A DNA stretch of 64,000 nucleotides from Streptacidiphilus sp. P02-A3a (GCF_014084105.1 NZ_CP048289.1:6953922-7017921), one strand, 5' to 3'. Counted from the stretch's first letter, positions 8,520 through 17,962 are shown. Program-made: numbers and translations. The notes: a model not told the origin generated them from the sequence alone.

Positions 8520-11500
8520 CTAGCAGCCAAAGTGTTCTTGGCAAAGCCCGTCCGCGCCGGCCAGTGCCCCGGGGAGCCCCATGCCGATTGCCGCTGCCCT
8601 GTTGATCAATTTCGCTGAGTAATGGCCGTTGCCCCAGCTGGATTTCTCGGCGTCTTCGCCCGCCCTGGTGATGACTCCGGAAATTCCGTCCTTCAGGAAA
8701 GGAGCCGCCTCTGCGATTTTCCCGGGTACGGCCCCCAGGCCGCCGGTCACGAGCCCGACGCCGAAGACCACGCCGTTCGCCTCGGCGTCCTGCATGTCAC
8801 CGCCCGCCAGGTCGCTGACGGCCGCGGCTCCGGCCAGGCCGGTCGAAATGGCACCGGCAGCCGTGGCCACGGTGAAGCAGGCCTCCGCGAGAGGGCCGCA
8901 GAAGGGGGTCGCGATCGCAGCCGCGGCTGAGATGACGCCGGCCACGGAGCTTGCGTCCGAGAGGACCGACGCGGTCTCGCGGGCAAAGTGCTGGAAGGAA
9001 CTGAACCATCCGCTCTGCGCCGCTGCGGCCGCCTTCTGCTCAGCCGCTATCTGTTGCTGGTCGGCCCGGTACTCCCGCTCGTAGTCCTGCTGTTGCTCGG
9101 CCTGGTACTGCTGCTCGCTGAGCGCCTGGTGGTGGTGGTAGATGATCGCGCCGTCGTCGTAGGACTGCCAGTCGCTGTGCGTCGCTTGGTAGTCGTCGCC
9201 AGGATGGCCGTCCACGACCTGCTGCCCGGTGGAGGTGGTGACGGTGCGCAGGGTGCAGGTGGGGTCATCGCCGCTGCATCCGCTCTCGTACAGTCCGGTC
9301 GGGTCCGATTGGTCGACGGGGTTGTCACCGGCGTAGCTGTATCCGTTCAGCTGCTGGCTGCTGGTCGCCTCGAACACCGGGTCGAGGCTGATGAAGCGCC
9401 CCAGAGTGGCGTCGTAGAAGCGTGCGCCGTCATCCGTCAGACCGGTGACCGGGTCCGTGGTCTTGTCGAGGAAGGTGCGGTTGTCGATCCAACTGGAGCT
9501 GACCCCGCGGGCGTTGCCGTACGGGTCGAACTGGCGCCAGGTGGGCGTCTGGGCCGTCGAGTCGAGGTACAGGGTGCTGGTGCCGTGCTGGTCGGCGATC
9601 TCGAAGTCGTAGAGACTGCCGGTGCCGGTCCGGACGATCGTCGTCCCGCCCGGGGCGCCGTAGTAGCGGACGCCCGTGGTGGTGGAACCGGCGACGGTGA
9701 CCTGTTCGCTGCCGAGGTAGAGCGTGGTGCCGCTCGGGTCGACCTGGAGCAGCAGGTTGCCGTCGGCGTCGTAGACGTACGACGTGCTCGCGTTGGTCGT
9801 CGCGTTGGCGACCTTGGTGAGCTGGCCGTCGTTGTCCCAGCTCAGGGTCTGGTTCCCGGTGCTGGTGTCGCGGGTGGTGGTGTCGCCGGTGCTGTCGTAG
9901 CCGTAGCTGGTGGAGCTGGTGGACCCTCCCGTGTTCGTGGTGCCCGTGACCGTGTTGGGCTGGGTGCTGGAGTAGGTGTTGGTGGTGACGGTGTCGCTGG
10001 TGCCGCTGGTCAGGGAGTGCTGGTCCTGGGTCAGCCGGTTGCCGATGGCGTCGAAGGTCCAGCTGGTCCAGTACGTGCCGCCGGAGATGCCGTCACCGAC
10101 CGTCGAGTCGTTGCCGCTCGTCGGTGTGGCCGCGCACTTGTCGGTCGCGGTCCAGGCCGCGGTGAGCCGGTCCAGCCCGTCGTAGCTGAAGCACTGGGTC
10201 TCGGCGGTGGTGCCGGAGCCGAGGCGGGCCTCGGTCTGCTGGGTGATGTTCCCGGAAGGGTCGTAGCTGTAGGAGGTGTCGTCGACGCTCGCCGGGGTGG
10301 TGGTGGAGCGGGTGACGAGCTGGTCGGTCAGGTTGCCTGTGTGCGGGTCGTAGGTGTCCGACACGGTGGCGAAGTCGCTGGTGGAGCCGCCGAGCTGGAC
10401 CTGCGCCACCTGGTTGTAGGCGGAGTAGGTGGTGCCGTAGACGTAGCTGTAGGAGGTGGTGGCCAGGCCGTTGGGCATGTCCTGGTTGTTGTAGGTGTGG
10501 GTGACCGTCTCGGCCGGAAGGCCGCCGCCGAGGCCGTAGCCGTCGGTGAACAGCAGGCCGAGGACGCTGGTGTAGGTGTGCGTGATCTTCCACGTCTTGC
10601 CGAGCGTGGTGCCCTGCGCGCCGGACGGGATGATCGTCTCCTCGCCCAGGGACTCGCCGAAGACGTTGAACCCGACCGCCTGCTCCACATACGGGTAGCC
10701 GCCGGTGTACGACGTGGTCGTGGTGGTCTGCCCGATCGCGTCGGTCATGCCGGAGACGGCGTTGTTGGCGTTGTCGTACACCCAGGACGCCGTCTCGTTG
10801 CCGGGCGACGTGGTGGAGGTGTAGGCCACCTGCCCCGAGGACGGCGCGGCGAACTCGGCCGTCTTCCGGTCGAGCGCGTCGTAGGTGTACGAGGTGTAGT
10901 CACCTCGGGAGTCCTCGGTCTGCAACAGGTTGCCGTCGGCGTCGTAGGCCATGGTCGTGGCACCTGCGGTCGCGTCCGACTTCGAGACGGCGTCACCGGC
11001 CAGGTCGTACGTCGTGGTCCACTTGTCGCCCTTGGCGTCGGTGGTCGTCGACTGCTGGCTGTGGCCGTCGTACCCGTACGTGGTGGCTGTCGTCGTGCCA
11101 CCGGTCAGGTAGAAGATCCCGGTGGTCGTGTTGGACGGGGTGGTCAGGGTGGGCGCGGTCGAGTAGTCGTCCACCTCGACGGTGCGCCCGAGGGCGTCGG
11201 AGCGCGTCGCCTTGACCACGCCGCCGGTGGGCGGGATCACGGTCGTGGTGTCGCCGTTGTACACCGTCGTCGTGGTGGTGACCACGACGCCGTTCTTCTC
11301 GGAGGTGTCGTAGACCTGCCGTCCGAGGCCGTCGTAGGTGTAGACGTCCTGCTGGGCGACCTGGTTGTCGGCCACCGACACCAGCGCGAGCGTCGGTGTG
11401 GTGGTGGAGTCCCAGTAGTCGGTGTTCCTCTTGGCGACCCATCCTCGCGAGTCGTAGAAGGTGTCGTCGATCAGACGTCCACCCTGCGGGGTGTAGGTCT

Positions 11501-14500
11501 GCGTCTGGCGCGGCCGGCCCAGCGAGTCGTTGATGGTGACCGAGGTCAGGTAGCCGCTGTTGTCGTTGAGGGTGTTGGTGACCACGCCGGAGATCGACTT
11601 GTTCGACTCCGTGTAGGTGTTGGTCACGTTGGCCAGACTGGTGGTCGGGCGCGAGTCCTTCCAGACCGAGGTGACTCGGCCCAGTGCGTCGTACTGCGTG
11701 GTCGTGACGACGCCGTTCACGTCCGTCGACGTGAGCTGCAGGTTCCGCTCGGGGTCGAAGGTGACCGAGCTGGTGTGCGCGACGCCGTTCACGGTCGGCT
11801 GGGTGAGTGTCTGACCAGTCGTCAGACCGGCCGCGTTGACCGTGTACCCGGTGCTGGTGGTGTTGCCGTTTCCGTCCGTGGAGCTGGCGACGCGGTGGTA
11901 AGTCCCGTCGTAGGTGTTCTGCGTCTTGGTGCGCCAGGTGAACGCGCCGCCGCTGTAGCCCGTCGCGACCCGGGTCATGGTGGCCAGACCCAGGGTGGGC
12001 GCGGCCTTCTGCGGGAAGGCGGTGGCGAAGGTCGGGTCGTCGTAGAACGTCTCGGTGGCCTTCACGACCTGGTCGGGCCGGGTCACGCCGGCGGGCGCGC
12101 CGAGGGTGTTCAGGCCGTTCGGGACCGAGGGGACCGAACCCTCGGTGAAGCCGGAGCACGCTACCGAGTCGGTCTCGGAGCTCGCGGGCAGGCCCACCAG
12201 GTTGAGGGTGGTGTTCGCGGGTGCGTAGGCCGTCGCGGTGCACTGGTCGTACGCCGGGTTGACCGGCACGGAGTGCGTGTAGAGATAGGTCGGCAGACCG
12301 AAGTTCGCGTCCGACGGGTTGGCGTCGTAGCTGCTGTCCGTCTCGCCGTAGCGCCACGAGACGGTGCCGCCGTCGGTCAGTCGCTGCCGCGTCCACTCCT
12401 CGGCGGTGCCGGTGGTGTTGGCGGTCAGGTCCGGCAGGCCGGAGCGGGTCCGGGTCGCGGTGGCCGGGGAGACCCAGTAGGAGTAGATGGCCGAGTGGTC
12501 GACTCCGCCTCCGTCACCGAGGTAGGAGGTGGACTCCAGCAGCTTCCCCGCCAGCTGGTCGGAGTCGGTGTGGGTGCCGCCCTGCGAGTCGGTCAGCGAG
12601 ACGCTGCGGGTGGAAGTCGGGGAGAGCCAGTCCCCGTCCATGCCCTGGTAGTAACTGTTGACCTGCTCGGTCCTGGCGTCGCTCGCCCCGTTGCCGGTGG
12701 TGGTCGTCACCTGCTGGTAGCCGCGGAACTCGCCCCAGGTGCGGTACTTGGCCTGGGTGGTCTCGTCGTCGTCGTAGTGCCAGGCCGGGCCCGCGTACGA
12801 GTAGTCGGTCTCCAGGGCCTCGGAGCCACCGGTGGTGTCGGTGTCCAGCACCTCGCTGACCGCGTACTTGTTGAACCAGTCCAGCATCGGGCTGATGTAG
12901 CCCTGCGGCGTCCAGTACTCCGGGATGCAGGAGCCGGCGTTGGCGGACGGGTTCGCCGAGGTGTTGCACGCGAACGGCAGCGTGTAGGAGACGCCGATGT
13001 TCTCGCCGGTCTCGGTGGTGATGTCGGTGATCCGGTAGCGGAACATGCCCGGGTAGGTGGACGTGCTCACGCGGTTCTCCAGCGCGGAACCCGTGAAGGT
13101 GACCGGCGGAGTGGTGATCGGCGAGGTCGAGCCGCCCGCCGTGGTGTCGGACGCGGTGCGCTGGACCGTGGAGAGCCACAGGGTGGCACTGGTGGCGTCA
13201 CCGGTGTTCGGCTCGGTCTGGGTCAGCGCGTAGGTGTCGACGGTGACGTAGCCGCTCGACGCGACGGAGTACTGCTCGGTCGTGATCGAGGCCAGTCGGA
13301 CCGTCGAGAAGAACGACGGGGCCTGGTTGCCGCAGGTCGCCCCCGAGCCGCAGATCAGGTCGAACGGGACGTCCGGGTAGTACGCGGCGTTCGCGGACGT
13401 CTCGGACGTGCCGCAGTTGGCGCTGGTCGAGGTGCAGCGCCCGGCCGTGTTGTAGACGACCTTGTCCGGGACGGTCCCGTACGGGCCGGTCGCGGTGGTG
13501 AAACCGTAGTCCACGTGGGCGAGGTAGGAGTCGCGGGTGTACTGGACCGAGGACGAGCCGTTGTCCGCGCCGCCGTAGGCCGCGTAGTAGTTGGTGTCCT
13601 GGTTGTAGTAGTAGGCCATCGCGGCGCCGGTCACGGTGGTGACGTAGTCCAGGTGCCACTGGTAGGCCATGGTGCAGTAGCTGCTGGCGGCCGTGGAGTT
13701 GTAGCAGGGGTCGCCGGAGTGCGCGGCGTAGACCCGCTCGCTGTCCACCGAGTTCGTGGTGGCCTTGCCCGAGGCCCAGCCCGGCAGCTGGTTGCGGCCG
13801 AAGTAGTAGGTGGTGCCGTCGCGCTCGGTGATCACCCAGTACGAGGTGTCGTAGGTGCCTGAGCCGTTGTTCGAGCCGGTCACCTTCTGCACCGTGGCGC
13901 CGTTGTCGTCCGAAAGGCGGTACTTGCCGGTGGAGGCGTCGTAGACGATGGAGGTCGAGGACCCGTTCAGCGACAGCGTCAGGATCGGACCGGCGTAGCA
14001 CTCGTCGTTGGTGGTGACGGAGCCCGCGCTGCCTTCCGGAGTGTCGTCGCAGGGGGTGAACTGCTGGTTGATGGAGGACTCGTCCGTGCTCCATCCGTCG
14101 CCGACCCAGGAGGACTGCGCCTGCGTGACGGCGGTCTTGCCGTCCACGCTGCCCGAGTCGTAGGAGAGCGAGGCGTCCGGGGCCAGCGGGGTCGAGGCCG
14201 CCGGAACCTGCACGTCGTAGGTGTAGGTGAAGCCACCGGACGAGCCGGACTGCGCCCAGGACCCGGCCGAGGACAGGGTCGAGGCGTAGCTGCCGCCCGC
14301 GCCGCCCTCCTGGCCGGTGGAGTCGGTCGCCGCGATGACCGTCGCCGCGCCCGAGGTGGACGCGGCTTCGGCGGTCACCGCCTGCGGGGCCCGCGCCGTG
14401 TACACGGCGGACGACACGTCAGCCGTCCGCGTGCCGGGGCTGGTGGAGTACGCCGCGTCGACGGCACCGCCGGAGGAACCGAGGCTGATCACCGCCGAGA

Positions 14501-15215
14501 CGCTGGAGGACTTGGCGTCGGTCATCGACGCCAGCGGCGTCTCGACACGACACTTCGCCAGCTGCGGGGTCGTCAGCGCACACGCGGGCAGTTCGACCAG
14601 GTGCAGACGAAGGGCGTAGTTGCCGCCGAGCGACTGGCTGAAGGCGCCGTAGTCGAGGCCGACCCGGACGTTGCCCTTGCCGTGCGGCGTACCGCTGGTG
14701 TCCGACAGCGTCCACACCGGACCGGACACGCCCAGCCGGGCCGACAGCGTACGGGACTGGACGCCCACGCCGAGGGCGGTGGGCCCGCTGTAGCCGCCGT
14801 GCGCGGGGGCAACCGCTTGGGCCCACACGGGAGTCCCGGTCGCGACGGACGCCGGACCGGAGGCCGACGCCCTGGCGCCGGGCGTACCCAGGGCGAGCGC
14901 CCCTCCCGCGGCCGCGGGCCAGGCGGTGTGCGACGGGACGAACGTGCTGTCAGCGGCCTTCGAGGTGTGCACCTCCTTGACCGGGACGCGTGTCAGACCC
15001 GTGACGGACTTGCCCAGATCGGGCTGCACCTTCACCTTGCCGCTGGTCACCGGGGTATGGGAGGCGGGGAGCGCACTGGCGCTCTGCCCGAAGACCAGAC
15101 CGATGCCGACGGCCCAGGCGGCGATCACGGCACTCCACGCCATGAGCCGAAGCCGTATTCGTCTCCTTCGGGCGCGTATCGCCCCGATGTCCCGCCCCGC
15201 CCGCTGTCGCAGCAT
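8520..15215 (-). CDS. RHS/YD-repeat secreted protein, polymorphic-toxin type
   Basis: 2231 residues; the ATG at 15215 is preceded by CGGAGGGAG at good spacing. A basic N-terminus and one hydrophobic helix (about 26-46, ending SASALPAS) give export by signal peptide or anchor. The middle carries the RHS-associated beta domain (LSYDSGSVDG) and many YD repeats, for example YDALGRVTSVW, YDADGNLLQ and YDPSGNITQQ. The RHS core ARFYDATLGRFISLDP and DPTG boundary end near residue 1976. The variable tip is 255 residues: a Gln/Glu-rich coiled stretch, then a long Ala/Gly-rich hydrophobic region (about 2090-2160) and a short tail ending QEHFGC. In RHS toxins the shell encloses a C-terminal toxin cleaved at the core. 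No known nuclease or deaminase motif is visible in this tip, so a membrane-acting or novel activity, or a degenerate tip, are all possible. Confidence 0.92.
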   Translation of the reverse strand: MLRQRAGRDIGAIRARRRRIRLRLMAWSAVIAAWAVGIGLVFGQSASALPASHTPVTSGKVKVQPDLGKSVTGLTRVPVKEVHTSKAADSTFVPSHTAWPAAAGGALALGTPGARASASGPASVATGTPVWAQAVAPAHGGYSGPTALGVGVQSRTLSARLGVSGPVWTLSDTSGTPHGKGNVRVGLDYGAFSQSLGGNYALRLHLVELPACALTTPQLAKCRVETPLASMTDAKSSSVSAVISLGSSGGAVDAAYSTSPGTRTADVSSAVYTARAPQAVTAEAASTSGAATVIAATDSTGQEGGAGGSYASTLSSAGSWAQSGSSGGFTYTYDVQVPAASTPLAPDASLSYDSGSVDGKTAVTQAQSSWVGDGWSTDESSINQQFTPCDDTPEGSAGSVTTNDECYAGPILTLSLNGSSTSIVYDASTGKYRLSDDNGATVQKVTGSNNGSGTYDTSYWVITERDGTTYYFGRNQLPGWASGKATTNSVDSERVYAAHSGDPCYNSTAASSYCTMAYQWHLDYVTTVTGAAMAYYYNQDTNYYAAYGGADNGSSSVQYTRDSYLAHVDYGFTTATGPYGTVPDKVVYNTAGRCTSTSANCGTSETSANAAYYPDVPFDLICGSGATCGNQAPSFFSTVRLASITTEQYSVASSGYVTVDTYALTQTEPNTGDATSATLWLSTVQRTASDTTAGGSTSPITTPPVTFTGSALENRVSTSTYPGMFRYRITDITTETGENIGVSYTLPFACNTSANPSANAGSCIPEYWTPQGYISPMLDWFNKYAVSEVLDTDTTGGSEALETDYSYAGPAWHYDDDETTQAKYRTWGEFRGYQQVTTTTGNGASDARTEQVNSYYQGMDGDWLSPTSTRSVSLTDSQGGTHTDSDQLAGKLLESTSYLGDGGGVDHSAIYSYWVSPATATRTRSGLPDLTANTTGTAEEWTRQRLTDGGTVSWRYGETDSSYDANPSDANFGLPTYLYTHSVPVNPAYDQCTATAYAPANTTLNLVGLPASSETDSVACSGFTEGSVPSVPNGLNTLGAPAGVTRPDQVVKATETFYDDPTFATAFPQKAAPTLGLATMTRVATGYSGGAFTWRTKTQNTYDGTYHRVASSTDGNGNTTSTGYTVNAAGLTTGQTLTQPTVNGVAHTSSVTFDPERNLQLTSTDVNGVVTTTQYDALGRVTSVWKDSRPTTSLANVTNTYTESNKSISGVVTNTLNDNSGYLTSVTINDSLGRPRQTQTYTPQGGRLIDDTFYDSRGWVAKRNTDYWDSTTTPTLALVSVADNQVAQQDVYTYDGLGRQVYDTSEKNGVVVTTTTTVYNGDTTTVIPPTGGVVKATRSDALGRTVEVDDYSTAPTLTTPSNTTTGIFYLTGGTTTATTYGYDGHSQQSTTTDAKGDKWTTTYDLAGDAVSKSDATAGATTMAYDADGNLLQTEDSRGDYTSYTYDALDRKTAEFAAPSSGQVAYTSTTSPGNETASWVYDNANNAVSGMTDAIGQTTTTTSYTGGYPYVEQAVGFNVFGESLGEETIIPSGAQGTTLGKTWKITHTYTSVLGLLFTDGYGLGGGLPAETVTHTYNNQDMPNGLATTSYSYVYGTTYSAYNQVAQVQLGGSTSDFATVSDTYDPHTGNLTDQLVTRSTTTPASVDDTSYSYDPSGNITQQTEARLGSGTTAETQCFSYDGLDRLTAAWTATDKCAATPTSGNDSTVGDGISGGTYWTSWTFDAIGNRLTQDQHSLTSGTSDTVTTNTYSSTQPNTVTGTTNTGGSTSSTSYGYDSTGDTTTRDTSTGNQTLSWDNDGQLTKVANATTNASTSYVYDADGNLLLQVDPSGTTLYLGSEQVTVAGSTTTGVRYYGAPGGTTIVRTGTGSLYDFEIADQHGTSTLYLDSTAQTPTWRQFDPYGNARGVSSSWIDNRTFLDKTTDPVTGLTDDGARFYDATLGRFISLDPVFEATSSQQLNGYSYAGDNPVDQSDPTGLYESGCSGDDPTCTLRTVTTSTGQQVVDGHPGDDYQATHSDWQSYDDGAIIYHHHQALSEQQYQAEQQQDYEREYRADQQQIAAEQKAAAAAQSGWFSSFQHFARETASVLSDASSVAGVISAAAAIATPFCGPLAEACFTVATAAGAISTGLAGAAAVSDLAGGDMQDAEANGVVFGVGLVTGGLGAVPGKIAEAAPFLKDGISGVITRAGEDAEKSSWGNGHYSAKLINRAAAIGMGLPGALAGADGLCQEHFGC

Positions 15216-15336
15216 GGCTTGGCTCCCTCCGCTGTGTGCGTACAGTCGTGATCCCGCGGAGGGACGCAGCGATAGCTCCCCCCGTGGATTCCGTCATTCA
15301 ACCCCCAAAGGAATACCGGAGCCTGAGGGCGAATCC

Positions 15337-15407
15337 GGTAAGAGCGAGTGATGAAAACGGAGGCTCGGACTCCGCTAATGGATCAAGAAGTGGATGAACC
15401 GGACATC
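15337..15407 (+). promoter_or_regulatory. Conserved 71-nt upstream block, copy C, facing away from the RHS gene
   Basis: GGTAAGAG, CGGAG-N7-CTCCG, CTAATGGATCAAGA and CGGACATC appear in the same order and spacing as in copies A and B, but on the plus strand. It therefore cannot serve the RHS gene, which reads minus. Downstream, at the distance seen for copy B, lies a decayed start region at 15615-15680. Confidence 0.55.
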
Positions 15408-15614
15408 TGTCCGATGTGATCCAATGCACACTGAGCTGACGCCATACATGCAGGCCAGTAGGGTTCGATCGCGACGAGGAGGCCGTGCTGACCGTGCGCC
15501 GCCGGGCCGATGACCCCCGGGGGCGCGGACGATCGACCCACCAACGGGTAAGGAAGGCTTTTTGACTGGCAGTTGCCGACTGCTGGTCTGTCGCACACCT
15601 ACTATGTACGCCGG

Positions 15615-15690
15615 ATATCCGACAGCCAGTCAGTCATTGCGAGCACCACGTTCCCACCAGGCCGGGCGCTCCGACCAGTCGAAGGCCATC
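15615..15690 (+). pseudogene. Vestigial 5' end of a third giant surface-protein gene
   Basis: ATATCCGACAGCCAGTCAG followed by CACCACGTTCCCACC aligns with the leader and first codons of the gene starting at 7492 (CATCCGACAGGCAGTCAG, ATTCCACGTTCCCGG). The ATG has become ATT and the frame is lost. Together with upstream block C at the matching distance (229 versus 221 nt), this indicates a decayed or deleted third paralogue that ran on the plus strand. Nothing of the body of the gene is recognisable beyond about 15690. Confidence 0.45.
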
Positions 15691-16189
15691 GAGATACTCG
15701 CGGCCGGGCGGGACGGACTTCGGCCGGATTCAGCCGCGGCCGCCGGACCCGCCCAGGATTCCGGTTGGGCAGGCCCGCGCCGAGCAGGGCCAGGATGAAG
15801 CCAAGGTGGGACCCTGATCGCGGGCCTGCGCTCCACGGTCGGACCCGGGGTCGAGGACCCGCACCCGAGGGAAATGGTCGGTGAACTCGCCGTCAGAAGC
15901 CCCGCATCTGCCCGCACCTGGTCCCGGCACGACGTGCGCCCGCTCTCGGGCGGCGGCACCCACCACATGCACCACCCCACCGTAGGCGACCCTCGCACCC
16001 TGGCAACCCTCGCGTTCGCCGGGACCCGCCCCGGCCCCGCCGCCGCCATCGACCAGGCCATGCGCCTGCTCGACCAGGGCTGGACCACCACCACCTTGGG
16101 CTGGGCGGCGAGTACCCGGCTACGGTGCGACCACGGCACAAAGGGTCTCGCCCCTGGTACTCGCCGCGAGCTGCGGGTAGAAGAGCCCT
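15691..16189. other. Stretch without a recognisable gene
   Basis: Several overlapping open frames exist on both strands, but none has a convincing start, homology or codon pattern. I see only decayed coding-like DNA here, probably the remains of whatever stood behind the vestigial third surface-protein locus. Confidence 0.4.
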
Positions 16190-16348
16190 ATGAGGTCACT
16201 CTTCGTCGCGTTGTACGTGCTGGCCATGGTGGCGGTCATCGTGGGTGTGGACGTGTTTTTCCTGCGCAACCGGTTCGGTCCGCGACTGGCCGTCAACATC
16301 GGCGTTGTCGCCGTGTTCGCCTTGGTGTATCTGGTGTTCCTGAGGTAG
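16190..16348 (+). CDS. 52-aa two-helix membrane protein
   Basis: Starts MRSLFVALYVLAMVAVIVGV and ends VYLVFLR. Two hydrophobic helices (about 4-24 and 34-51) are joined by a short basic loop (RNRFGPRL). From memory of streptomycete genomes this resembles a widespread family of very small integral membrane proteins of unknown function. The AAGAG seven bases upstream could serve as ribosome site. It stands alone between decayed DNA and a short doubtful frame. Confidence 0.7.
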   Translation: MRSLFVALYVLAMVAVIVGVDVFFLRNRFGPRLAVNIGVVAVFALVYLVFLR

Positions 16349-16415
16349 GCCGCCGTGCGCGGTCCCCGCCGACCCAGCGGACCAGGTCCGGGAACTGCGC
16401 CTGGCGCTGCCGGAG

Positions 16416-16634
16416 GTGACGGAAGGCTGGGTCCGGGCCTGCCGGACGGAGCAAGCCACCCCGCTCCGCGCTGGGCCCGACCCAATCAGCGACCCCGGCC
16501 GATTCGCCCACCTCGGCATACGCCGACACGACCCACCCACCGACCCGCTGGTCCCGCTGGTCCCGCTGCCGCTGAACGACGACGACATCGGCAGGCTCGA
16601 TCTGGTCCTGGCCAGACCCACAGCCTCCCCCTGA
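16416..16634 (+). CDS. Short hypothetical protein, doubtful
   Basis: 72 residues from a GTG. The reading frame continues upstream with coding-like residues (VRELRLALPEV) but no start codon, so it may be the 3' part of a broken gene. The acidic C-terminus (LNDDDIGRLDLVL) looks like genuine protein, but I recognise no family and see no good ribosome site. Confidence 0.3.
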   Translation: MTEGWVRACRTEQATPLRAGPDPISDPGRFAHLGIRRHDPPTDPLVPLVPLPLNDDDIGRLDLVLARPTASP

Positions 16635-16686
16635 GGCGTCCAGCACCCGTCGCGGCGGCGACAGCCGTGGGGTTCGCGTGTGGCAG

Positions 16687-17076
16687 TCACTGATGGGTCG
16701 CGCTCAACAGGTGGCGCCAGCGAGGTAGCTCGGTGAATGGCACGATCAGGCACAGCAAGGTCACCGTCGCGGCGGTCCAGGTGGGCCACAGCACCCATGC
16801 AGCCGCCGTCGCCGCCACCAGCTGTATCAGGACCAAGAGGATGGTGACGATGCCCGGCACGGCGACGGGTGCGTCACCGCCGGGCCGGTCGCCCGGGGTG
16901 CTGAAGATGGTGGGCAGACCGATGAGCAGCACGACGGCGCCGATCGCCAGCGCGATGGAGTGCGGCCAAAGGGCCCAGGGGGTGGACACCCAGGCGATCA
17001 GTTCAGTGGCGAAACGCAGGCCGCCTCGGAGGTTGTCGTGCCCGGGTCGTTTCGGCTCGCTCTTCGTGTCGATCAT
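16687..17076 (-). CDS. Four-helix integral membrane protein, DUF2568/YrdB-like
   Basis: 129 residues from the ATG at 17076. A short basic cytoplasmic start (SEPKRPGHDN) leads into LRGGLRFATELIAWVS, which resembles the opening of the YrdB/DUF2568 family of small membrane proteins. Hydrophobic segments fall at about 22-36, 41-58, 76-97 and 99-114. No catalytic residues are evident. It is not close enough to neighbouring genes to be called an operon member. The family assignment is from pattern memory and is tentative; the membrane topology is plain from the sequence. Confidence 0.6.
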   Translation of the reverse strand: MIDTKSEPKRPGHDNLRGGLRFATELIAWVSTPWALWPHSIALAIGAVVLLIGLPTIFSTPGDRPGGDAPVAVPGIVTILLVLIQLVAATAAAWVLWPTWTAATVTLLCLIVPFTELPRWRHLLSATHQ

Positions 17077-17308
17077 GATGCCCGCCTGTGGTTGATCAGC
17101 GCGACTGGGCGCTGAGGGTCCGGCCTGGAGCCGAGGGGAGTGGTGGCGGCCTACAGGCCGTGATCGACAGGCGATCGCTTGGGTGAAGCCGGCGTCGATG
17201 TCGGCGTCGATGTCGGCGTCGAGCTGGACAAGGGTGGCTGCCTCAGGCGTCGCGAAGCCGTGCGGCGCGGTGAGGGCCTGCGGTGCTGCGGGTAGCGGGT
17301 GGTCGCTT

Positions 17309-17962
17309 TCAGTCGGGGGTCGTCGTCCCTGTTCCGTGATACCGGTGCTCGGACGGGTGTGGGTCGTCGTGGTCGCCCTTCGGGGAGGTGGAGTGGCCGA
17401 GTTGGTCGGCCTGCAGACCGGTGATCAAGCTCTCGATGAGGAAGTGGTAGCTGCGGGTGACGTCGCGGGTCAGACCGAAGCCGTCGGCGGCTTCGAGGGC
17501 GGTGAAGCCGTGGATCGCCGCCCGTAGCGATCGGGCGGCGTCGACGATACGGGCGTCGTGCAGCTTGAAGCCGCCAAGGACGTCGTACAGGACCTGCACA
17601 GCTTCGTTGCTCACACGCCGGTCCTCCTCGTCATCGTCTGCGGGTGCGCGAACGGTGGCGGCGTGGCGGCCGGGGTGGTCGAGGGCCCAGCGGCGGTAGG
17701 CATCGGCGAACGCGCGGACCGCATCGGGGCCGTACTGGCCGACGGCTGCCCGGGCCACCGTGTGCGTGAGTTCGCTCTTGGCTTGGATGGCGATGCCGCG
17801 ACGAAGGGCGTCCAGGGAGTCGATGTGCTTGTAGAGCGAGGGTGTCCGCACGCCGAGCCGCTCGGCCACCAGGCCCATGGTCAGGTTGGCGAAGCCGACT
17901 TCGTCGGCGAGCCCCGCCCCGGCGTCGATGACCGCGGCTGGAGTAAGGCCCGCCCTAGGCAC
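17309..17962 (-). CDS. TetR/AcrR family regulator
   Basis: 217 residues. The N-terminal helix-turn-helix is clear: LTPAAVIDAGAGLADEVG, then MGLVAERLGVRTPSLYKHI at residues about 29-47. The C-terminal ligand domain resembles the WHG-type (TetR_C_33) group, with AIHGFTALEAADGFG. Its start overlaps the stop of the upstream alpha/beta hydrolase by 8 nt, so both are translated from one mRNA. The palindrome at 18812-18826, in front of the hydrolase, is the likely autoregulatory operator. The start codon is ATG, and the extended polar tail (SEHRYHGTGTTTPD) is not conserved in the family. Confidence 0.88.
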   Translation of the reverse strand: MPRAGLTPAAVIDAGAGLADEVGFANLTMGLVAERLGVRTPSLYKHIDSLDALRRGIAIQAKSELTHTVARAAVGQYGPDAVRAFADAYRRWALDHPGRHAATVRAPADDDEEDRRVSNEAVQVLYDVLGGFKLHDARIVDAARSLRAAIHGFTALEAADGFGLTRDVTRSYHFLIESLITGLQADQLGHSTSPKGDHDDPHPSEHRYHGTGTTTPD

